A DNA stretch of 7,696 nucleotides, from positions 1-7,696 of the forward strand of contig JAENXM010000077.1 of assembly GCA_016649525.1 (NCBI GenBank). Direction: 5' to 3'. Below are positions 1 to 4,126 of this stretch, in pieces. Every line of letters starts with the position of its first letter. Positions within the stretch are counted from its first letter, which is position 1. This DNA comes from Actinomycetota bacterium. Its GTDB lineage: Bacteria; Actinomycetota; Geothermincolia; Fen-727; Anoxymicrobiaceae. Made by a program: the position numbers and the translations under genes. The notes beneath the pieces are model-generated. The model was not told the DNA's origin and did not search any database. It worked only from the letters and a program-made list of their open reading frames with translations.

Positions 1-113
1 GGATCAGGTTTCAACTCTCTCCGGGGGCGAGGAGTTTCGCTTTCATCTTCGCCCTCGGGATATTCGTTGCATGCTGGGTTGTCAAGGTAGCGTTCATGAA
101 AGGAGCGTGGTAA
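1..113 (+). CDS. C-terminal end of an unidentified membrane protein (5' end outside window)
   Basis: A reading frame open from the window's left edge (first full codon at base 3) runs 36 codons to a TAA at 111-113. The peptide has a polar lead-in (IRFQLSPGARS), one strongly hydrophobic stretch (FAFIFALGIFVACWVV) and a short basic end (KVAFMKGAW), the look of a last transmembrane helix with a cytoplasmic tail. It ends 40 bp before the next start codon on the same strand, so it probably belongs to the same operon as the two small membrane proteins that follow. The fragment is too short to name a family. Small DUF2752-like membrane proteins can end this way and can sit near DUF4234 or DUF4190 genes, but that is only a guess. 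The call rests on hydrophobicity, strand agreement and spacing. Confidence 0.5.
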   Translation, partial: IRFQLSPGARSFAFIFALGIFVACWVVKVAFMKGAW

Positions 114-153
114 AAGCTTCCGAAGTTGCCGGCATCGACCGAAAGGAGGACCT

Positions 154-810
154 ATGAACGATCAAGAAGGCGGCCTTGTACAGAACCTTTATTATTACAT
201 CCAACAGAGGGTGACTAGCGACTGGACGACGGACCCGACCACGGCGATCATCCTGACTATCGTCACCTGCGGCATCTACGGCCTGTACATCTTCTACAAG
301 TTGATGGAGCGGAGGGACCTTCACTTTGCCAGGATGGCAAACGTCGTCAATACCTCCGTGGCGCTCGCGAAAGAGAAGGCGGCGGCCGCGGGGAAGGCTG
401 AGCTCATAAGCCAGGACCTGGCCCAGCTCGACATGGTACAGCGCGAGATTTTCGAGCAGAGCCGCGAGCGCGGCGCGGTCCTGTGGCTAGTCCTCGGGAT
501 ACTCACCGGGATATGCACGATCATCGGTTACTACTTCATCATGGACGACTTCGCGCGGCACGACCAGCTCGAGGCGCAGTACTTCACGCTGATGTCCGGC
601 ATACTCACGAAGCTCGGGCTCTCCGCGCAGGGGTCGCAGGCCGCCCCGACGATCCCCGAGAGGAACTTTGTTACCTTCCTGCTGCTCTCAATCGTGACGT
701 GCGGGATTTACGCTTTCTACTGGATCTACGTACTGGTCCTGGACGGGAACAACCACGTCGAGGCGCAGGTGCAGTGGGAGGACTATGTTTACTCGGCGCT
801 TGCGGCCTGA
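154..810 (+). CDS. DUF4234-like integral membrane protein with three related segments
   Basis: This 218-residue protein starts at an ATG with a strong ribosome binding site, AAAGGAGG at 142-149. Three hydrophobic segments are visible at about residues 30-49, 108-130 and 172-197. The first and third carry nearly the same motif, LTIVTCGIYGLY (34-45) and LSIVTCGIYAFY (178-189). This is the hallmark of DUF4234 and related families, in which a hydrophobic 'sivTcGiY..yW' helix is followed by a polar stretch. The middle segment (LGILTGICTIIGYYFIMDDF) looks like a degenerate copy. Between segments 1 and 2 lies an Ala/Lys/Glu-rich stretch (about 60-107) that could form a coiled coil or amphipathic helix. 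The function of the family is unknown. The next gene begins 26 bp downstream on the same strand, so the two are probably co-transcribed and both are membrane proteins. I see no catalytic motif. Family placement is by recognition of the motif, not by a search. Confidence 0.8.
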   Translation: MNDQEGGLVQNLYYYIQQRVTSDWTTDPTTAIILTIVTCGIYGLYIFYKLMERRDLHFARMANVVNTSVALAKEKAAAAGKAELISQDLAQLDMVQREIFEQSRERGAVLWLVLGILTGICTIIGYYFIMDDFARHDQLEAQYFTLMSGILTKLGLSAQGSQAAPTIPERNFVTFLLLSIVTCGIYAFYWIYVLVLDGNNHVEAQVQWEDYVYSALAA

Positions 811-836
811 TGACAGCTCTAATCCGGAGGTAATAG

Positions 837-1358
837 ATGAAGTTCTGTAACCAGTGTGGACAGGGAAACGAAGACGACGCCGATTTCTGTATCCAGTGCG
901 GAGCTAAACTGTTGGCCGAGGGTGAGGCCCCGGTGGCGCCACCCGGAGGTGCCCCGCCACCTCCACCGGGAGTAGCGGTACCCCCGCCGCCCGGTGTCGG
1001 GCAGCCTCCTCCATCTGCAGTGGGCCCGCCTGGCCCGCCCCCTGTGCCTGATTACACGGCGCCGGTCCAACAGCCCACAGGCTTCCCGCCGCCGCCGGGC
1101 ATACCGATTGCCCGCCCGAAGCCGAACGACGGGAGCGCCATCGCCTCTCTGGTCATGGGCATAGCGGCATTCCTTGTGTGCCCGCTGGTGCTCGGAGTCC
1201 TGGCCGTCGTGTTCGGCTATATCGGTAAGAGAAACATCGAGGACAGCGGGGGGGCGCTGGGCGGAGAGGCGTTCGCCGTTGCGGGCATCATACTCGGCTG
1301 GATAAACCTGGCGATAGTGGCGATCGTGGCGATAATCATACTGGCAGTGAGCGTGTAG
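837..1358 (+). CDS. Zinc-ribbon, proline-rich, DUF4190-domain membrane protein
   Basis: This 173-residue protein starts at an ATG preceded by GGAGG at 826-830. It has three parts. Residues 1-25 form a zinc ribbon with two CxxC pairs (C4, C7, C18, C21), expected to bind one structural zinc. Residues about 31-96 are a low-complexity Pro/Gly/Val linker with several runs of four or more prolines, likely disordered. Residues about 99-173 match the DUF4190 pattern: 'DGSAIASLVMGI', a first membrane helix (about 102-128), a short loop 'GYIGKRNIEDSGG', then 'AVAGIILGWINL' in a second helix (about 146-171). The zinc ribbon should lie in the cytoplasm, tethered to a two-helix hairpin. The family has no established biochemical role; a signalling or scaffold function is conceivable but unproven. 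The gene follows the DUF4234-like gene by 26 bp and converges on xseB, with 26 bp between the two stop codons. Confidence 0.85.
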   Translation: MKFCNQCGQGNEDDADFCIQCGAKLLAEGEAPVAPPGGAPPPPPGVAVPPPPGVGQPPPSAVGPPGPPPVPDYTAPVQQPTGFPPPPGIPIARPKPNDGSAIASLVMGIAAFLVCPLVLGVLAVVFGYIGKRNIEDSGGALGGEAFAVAGIILGWINLAIVAIVAIIILAVSV

Positions 1359-1369
1359 CGAAGCCGGGG

Positions 1370-1382
1370 CCGGAAGATCCGG
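1370..1382 (+). terminator. Weak hairpin between convergent stop codons
   Basis: The 26-bp gap between the DUF4190-type gene and xseB contains CCGGA-AGA-TCCGG, a 5-bp stem with a 3-base loop, followed on the + strand by GTTTATT. It is the only candidate terminator in the gap. The stem is short and the T-tract is interrupted, so this is a tentative call. A coincidental GC-rich palindrome is a real alternative. Confidence 0.22.
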
Positions 1383-1384
1383 GT

Positions 1385-1648
1385 TTATTCCTCTTCGGCT
1401 TCGATTCCACCACTCTCGTTTGCCGCTTCCTCGAGCGAGACGGACTTGACCTCGCCCTCGAGGGAGTCGATGAGCGCCTCCACCTTCGTCTGGGTCGAAT
1501 CCAATCTGTTCTGGCAGAACTTTATTAGCTCTATCCCTCGCTCGAAAAGCGCAAGGCTCTTCTCGATCTCCAGCTCGCCGCTCTCGAGCGAGTCCGTTAT
1601 CTTCTCGAGCTCCCCGATCGCTTCCTTGAAAGTGGGTTCTTTCGCCAC
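1385..1648 (-). CDS. xseB: Exodeoxyribonuclease VII small subunit
   Basis: This is the 87-residue small subunit of exonuclease VII, which associates in several copies with XseA to degrade single-stranded DNA into oligonucleotides. The whole protein fits the family: 'FKEAIGELEKITDSLESGELEIEKSLALFERGIELIKFCQ' spans residues 7-46 as a two-helix hairpin, with the conserved LESGEL turn and LALFERG helix, followed by 'KVEALIDSLEG'. The tail is acidic (ends IEAEEE). The start is GTG at 1648-1646, with GGAAGGAG nine bases upstream (copy 1 of a 15-bp duplicated segment). The gene lies 71 bp after the xseA stop. That gap is explained almost entirely by a 65-bp insertion-plus-duplication at 1652-1731; without it the xseB ribosome binding site would overlap the xseA stop. 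Length and sequence are typical of the family, and nothing suggests inactivation. Confidence 0.95.
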   Translation of the reverse strand: MAKEPTFKEAIGELEKITDSLESGELEIEKSLALFERGIELIKFCQNRLDSTQTKVEALIDSLEGEVKSVSLEEAANESGGIEAEEE

Positions 1649-1651
1649 CTG

Positions 1652-1731
1652 GTCTCACTCCTTCCCATGACAACATCGGTGACAACATCGGTGCCAGGCA
1701 CCGATATTGTCATTTTGTCTCACTCCTTCCC
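1652..1731. repeat. 15-bp direct repeats flanking an inserted element (target-site-like duplication)
   Basis: The 15-mer GTCTCACTCCTTCCC occurs at 1652-1666 and again, exactly, at 1717-1731. The match stops on both sides (bases 1651 and 1716 differ, as do 1667 and 1732). On the - strand each copy reads GGGAAGGAGTGAGAC. The copy at 1717-1731 includes the last codons and the TGA stop of xseA (stop at 1722-1720). The copy at 1652-1666 holds the ribosome binding site used by xseB. Removing the intervening 50 bp plus one repeat restores a compact junction in which GGAAGGAG lies inside the xseA end and serves xseB, as is common for this gene pair. The direct repeats therefore look like a target-site duplication made when the palindromic element inserted. 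Confidence 0.75.
1667..1716 (-). mobile_element. 50-bp palindromic REP/MITE-like element with GGTGCCTGGCACC core
   Basis: The element contains a 31-bp inverted repeat at 1681-1711: arm GACAACATCGGTGCC, one central base, arm GGCACCGATATTGTC. The arms differ at one position. In - strand RNA (the xseAB message) that position is a U-G wobble, so all 15 pairs can form; in + strand RNA it is a mismatch. The half-arm GACAACATCGGT is present twice in tandem (1669-1680 and 1681-1692), so the element also has 14-bp outer inverted ends, ATGACAACATCGGT and the near-complement of ATGACAATATCGGT. The core GGTGCCTGGCACC resembles a palindrome I recall as a dispersed intergenic repeat in many bacterial genomes. 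There is no room for a transposase, so any movement would need one supplied elsewhere. Strand is given in the direction of the surrounding genes. Confidence 0.7.
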
Positions 1732-2970
1732 CGTGACATCCGCTTCAAGGGCGCCGCTCGCAAGCCTTATCTTCAGCGGGGTATCTACCTCGACCTCGCC
1801 CGATGTGCGCACCACCCTGCCGGTTTCCCTGTTGAAAGTTATCGAATAGCCCCTTTCGAGGACCGCCTGCGGGCTCAGGGCATGGATCCTGGCCTTTATC
1901 CTCTCGAGGTCGCTTAACCTTTTATCCAGTATGCGGCGCGGGCTTTCACGAATGACCGCCACCACCCTCTCCCATCTCTGCATGAAAGGCCCCAGCAGGA
2001 AATCCGCCCGGCTGAATACAGGCCGGCTCGAAAGCCTCTCGAGCCTGCCGATCGTCGCCTGCTGTTCTGCGAGCAGGCGCCGCCTCATTACGGTCGCGTT
2101 CTTCAATAAAAACGATAGGACGTCCGCCTTCTCGGGCACCGCCGCCTCGGCGGCACCGGTGGGGGTGCTGGCTCTCCTGTCGGCAACGAGGTCGGCTATG
2201 GTTACGTCAGGCTCGTGCCCGACACCGGTCACGACAGGGACACGCGTCCGTGCGATCGCCCTCGCCACCTCCTCGGTATTGAACGGCTCCAGGTCCTGAA
2301 GCGACCCGCCGCCCCTGGCTAATATCACGACATCAACCGGCCATTCGGCGTCGAAAAAATCGAGCGCGGCGGTGATCTGCCCCACCGCGCCGGCTCCCTG
2401 TACCCTCACACCTCTGACAAAGACCGAAACGGGAGGGAAACGGCGTGAGACGGTCGCGATGACGTCCCTCACCGCGGCCCCCCTCGGGGAGGTGATGACC
2501 CCGATCTTCTCGGGAAAGAGCGGAAGTGGCTTCTTTTTCTCGTCGGCGAACAGGCCCTCGGCCTGGAGTTTCTTCTTGAGCTCCTCGATGCGACGCTGCA
2601 GGTCCCCCTCGCCGAAGGGCCTGACGGAAAGCACCTTTATCTGGTACTTGCCCTGTCGTTCATACAGGGTGAGCGTCCCCCTCACAACGACGAGCGAACC
2701 GTCCTCGAGCTTGAAATCGAGCTCCGAAAGCTGCTTCTGGGTGAGTATCGCGGGAAGCGCGGCGCCCTCTTCGCGCAGGTCGAAGTAGACGTAGTATGCG
2801 TAGCCGGTCGTGAGCCGTGAGACCTCGCCCTGAACCGAGAGCGTTATCTCCTCGAGGCGCTGGCGCGCCATCCGGTTGACCTGGCTGACGGTCAGTATCA
2901 CTTCCTCGGGCTCCGCCGCCGGCGTCTCTTTCTCCTCTTCCCAGGGCAAAAGCAGCTCTTCCTGTTCCAT
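1720..2970 (-). CDS. xseA: Exodeoxyribonuclease VII large subunit
   Basis: This 416-residue protein is the catalytic subunit of exonuclease VII, which cuts single-stranded DNA from both ends and acts in repair and recombination. After an acidic N-terminal extension (1-24), an OB-fold ssDNA-binding domain runs from about 25 to 118 (ILTVSQVNR at 25-33, GTLTLYERQGKYQI at 98-111). The nuclease domain follows with KIGVITSPRGAAVRDV (155-170), ILARGGGSLQDLEPFN (216-231) and GVGHEPDVTIADLVADRRASTPTGAAE as its central signature (249-275). The residues matching E. coli D155, R205, H238 and D241 are D169, R219, H252 and D255, with identical spacing. The C-terminal part (about 280-370) is helical and likely coiled-coil, ending in the typical 'QAVLERGYSI' (368-377). 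The enzyme looks complete and active. The ATG has no ribosome binding site but sits six bases after a TATAAT, suggesting leaderless translation. xseB follows downstream. Confidence 0.96.
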   Translation of the reverse strand: MEQEELLLPWEEEKETPAAEPEEVILTVSQVNRMARQRLEEITLSVQGEVSRLTTGYAYYVYFDLREEGAALPAILTQKQLSELDFKLEDGSLVVVRGTLTLYERQGKYQIKVLSVRPFGEGDLQRRIEELKKKLQAEGLFADEKKKPLPLFPEKIGVITSPRGAAVRDVIATVSRRFPPVSVFVRGVRVQGAGAVGQITAALDFFDAEWPVDVVILARGGGSLQDLEPFNTEEVARAIARTRVPVVTGVGHEPDVTIADLVADRRASTPTGAAEAAVPEKADVLSFLLKNATVMRRRLLAEQQATIGRLERLSSRPVFSRADFLLGPFMQRWERVVAVIRESPRRILDKRLSDLERIKARIHALSPQAVLERGYSITFNRETGRVVRTSGEVEVDTPLKIRLASGALEADVTGKE

Positions 2971-2982
2971 AGGGTCATTATA
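2970..2982 (-). promoter_or_regulatory. Probable leaderless promoter of xseA (TATAAT, then six bases, then ATG)
   Basis: Read on the - strand, a perfect TATAAT (2982-2977) is followed by GACCCT (2976-2971) and then the ATG of xseA. With usual spacing, transcription would begin at or next to the A of the ATG. No GGAGG-like sequence lies upstream of this ATG, although most other starts in the window have one. No convincing -35 hexamer is visible (GCCTCT at 17 bp). This TANNNT-N6-ATG layout is well known for leaderless transcripts in Actinobacteria and Deinococcus. Confidence 0.6.
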
Positions 2983-2990
2983 CCTTGCTG

Positions 2991-3019
2991 TTGTCCGGGA
3001 GAGGCGGGCGGATTATGAT
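2991..3019 (+). promoter_or_regulatory. Probable sigma-70-type promoter for the ketopantoate reductase gene
   Basis: TTGTCC (2991-2996) matches TTGACA at four of six bases. A spacer of exactly 17 bp separates it from TATGAT (3014-3019), which matches TATAAT at five of six. Transcription would start near 3026, giving a 5' leader of about 27 bases that contains the AGGAAAGGG ribosome binding site. The promoter is divergent from the xseA promoter; their -10 boxes are about 32 bp apart. Confidence 0.5.
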
Positions 3020-3037
3020 TCAGGTGAAAGCAACCTT

Positions 3038-3046
3038 AGGAAAGGG
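3038..3046 (+). promoter_or_regulatory. Ribosome binding site that fixes a TTG start
   Basis: AGGAAAGGG ends six bases before TTG at 3053-3055. Starting there, the protein begins with the beta strand that leads straight into the GxGxxG motif, as in other family members. No ATG or GTG nearby in frame gives both a ribosome binding site and the family's usual N-terminus. Confidence 0.65.
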
Positions 3047-3052
3047 ATCCGT

Positions 3053-3976
3053 TTGCGTTTTCTGGTGATGGGTGCGGGCTCCATCGGCTCGGTTGTCGGC
3101 GGCTTCCTTCACCTGGGCGGCCACGAGGTCTATCTCGTAGGCAAAGACCCTCACATCGAAACGGTAGCCGGGGAAGGCCTGGACATAGGCGGTATCTGGG
3201 GGGAGCACAGGATCGACCGTATAAGCTCGGCCACCGATGTACGTACGGCGCTCGACGACGGCTTCAATCCGGAATGGACTCTCCTCTCAGTCAAGTCTTA
3301 CGACACCCCCGGCGCTCTTAAAGACCTATCGCCAGCGCTGCCCGGGCAGCGGGGTGTTGTATCTCTTCAGAACGGGCTCGGCAACGTCGAGGCGATAAAC
3401 GAAGCTGCACCGGGAATGGCGGTCGGGGGGCGTGTAATATTCGGGGCGACGACCATCGAGCCCGGAAAGGTCGACGTGACGGTGTGCGCCGACGACGTGC
3501 TGCTCGGTCCCGCGCCCGGCGGCCCGGACGGGGTCGAAGAGGTCTGCGAGGCTTTCAGCGAATCCGGCATCCCGTGCCGCTTCGAGGAATGGATACTCTC
3601 CTACATCTGGGATAAAGTCCTGTATAACGTATGCCTCAACGCGCTCGCCACGCTTCTCAAGACCGACTACGGAAGCCTCGGGGACGATCCAGGCACCCGG
3701 GCCATCATGGAGAGGCTGGCGCGCGAGTTCTACGATGTCGCTTCCGCTGAAGGGGTCGAGCTTGTATCACCCGGCGCCGGGGAGTACCTCGAGCGTTTCC
3801 GCGAAGAGCTTCTTCCGCCCACAAGGGAACACCGCTCGAGCATGCAGGAGGACATCGAGCAGGGCAGGCTGACCGAGATCGACTCGCTGAACGGGGCGGT
3901 AGCGCGCCTGGGTCGAAAACACGGCATCGAGACACCTGTCAACGATGCCGTGACCTGCATGATAAGCTTCCTTTAG
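3053..3976 (+). CDS. panE: 2-dehydropantoate 2-reductase (ketopantoate reductase) family protein
   Basis: This is a 307-residue protein when started at TTG 3053, close to the usual length of about 300. The PanE/ApbA family reduces 2-dehydropantoate to pantoate with NADPH, a step in pantothenate and coenzyme A synthesis in the cytoplasm. The N-terminal Rossmann fold starts at MRFLVMGAGSIG, with GxGxxG at residues 7-12. SLQNGLGN (104-111) holds the conserved Asn (N107). The helical C-terminal domain carries K188, N192 and N196 in 'DKVLYNVCLNAL', S263 in 'SSMQ' and E275 in 'TEIDSLNG'. These match E. coli K176, N180, N184, S244 and E256 with the same internal spacing. 'GIETPVND' (291-298) is also typical. 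Family members sometimes act on other 2-oxo acids, and no panB or panC is adjacent, so the substrate is likely but not proven. It is divergent from xseA and convergent with the peptidase-repeat gene. Its last codons and stop lie inside the first copy of a 53-bp repeat. Confidence 0.85.
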   Translation: MRFLVMGAGSIGSVVGGFLHLGGHEVYLVGKDPHIETVAGEGLDIGGIWGEHRIDRISSATDVRTALDDGFNPEWTLLSVKSYDTPGALKDLSPALPGQRGVVSLQNGLGNVEAINEAAPGMAVGGRVIFGATTIEPGKVDVTVCADDVLLGPAPGGPDGVEEVCEAFSESGIPCRFEEWILSYIWDKVLYNVCLNALATLLKTDYGSLGDDPGTRAIMERLAREFYDVASAEGVELVSPGAGEYLERFREELLPPTREHRSSMQEDIEQGRLTEIDSLNGAVARLGRKHGIETPVNDAVTCMISFL

Positions 3977-4022
3977 ACCGGGCTCTTAGCCCGGTTCACC
4001 GATCCCGGCCTAAGAGGCCGGG
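3977..4022. terminator. Hairpin pair after the panE stop, possible bidirectional terminator
   Basis: Two GC-rich 8-bp stem-loops (3977-3995, 4004-4022) begin one base after the panE stop. Neither is followed by a clear run of T on the + strand (the next bases are CTTAATTG), so classic intrinsic termination is uncertain. Position at the end of a gene favours a role in termination or in protecting mRNA 3' ends. Confidence 0.4.
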
Positions 4023-4060
4023 CTTAATTGGGCCAGGTCTTGAACCGTGAACCCCTTTAG

Positions 4061-4106
4061 ACCGGGCTCTTAGCCCGGTTCACCGATCCCGGCCTAAGAG
4101 GCCGGG
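4061..4106. terminator. Second hairpin pair, after the peptidase-repeat gene stop
   Basis: This is the second copy of the hairpin pair (4061-4079, 4088-4106). It lies 20 bp beyond the stop of the convergent - strand gene (4129-4127). On the - strand the first hairpin met is CCCGGCCT-CTT-AGGCCGGG, followed by GATCGG rather than a T-run. It may serve as an imperfect terminator or an mRNA-end stabiliser for the - strand transcript. Confidence 0.4.
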
Positions 4107-4126
4107 TTTAAGAGGCCGGGTCAAAT

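Larger units (their letters stand above)
3970..4106. repeat. Two identical 53-bp direct repeats, each holding a hairpin pair
   Basis: The segment 3970-4022 is repeated without change at 4054-4106 (offset 84 bp), with an unrelated 31-bp spacer (4023-4053) between them. Each copy begins CCTTTAG; in the first copy this covers the last codon and the TAG stop of the panE gene. Each copy contains two 8-bp stem-loops with 3-base loops. Hairpin one is ACCGGGCT-CTT-AGCCCGGT (3977-3995 and 4061-4079). Hairpin two is CCCGGCCT-AAG-AGGCCGGG (4004-4022 and 4088-4106). Hairpin two read on the - strand has loop CTT and resembles hairpin one, so each unit is an inverted pair, like a BIME. A further half-copy, TAAGAGGCCGGG, follows at 4109-4120. 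Confidence 0.9.

Noticed and set aside
819..1688. A 289-codon open frame on the - strand over the DUF4190-type gene and xseB
   Set aside because: It overlaps two recognised genes; its product is Arg/His-rich without family resemblance, and its start lies inside the palindromic element.
1667..1716. Intrinsic terminator between xseA and xseB
   Set aside because: The hairpin is strong, but in the direction of xseA transcription it is followed by ACCGATGTTGTC, not a T-run. Termination there would also cut off the partner subunit gene.
2876..3052. An in-frame upstream extension of the ketopantoate reductase from an ATG at 2876
   Set aside because: It would overlap the 5' end of xseA in antisense and add about 59 residues before the normal Rossmann N-terminus. 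The TTG at 3053 has a ribosome binding site and gives the expected protein.
3970..4120. CRISPR-like array
   Set aside because: There are only two full repeat units of 53 bp with a single 31-bp spacer, each unit holds two separate hairpins, and no cas genes are present.
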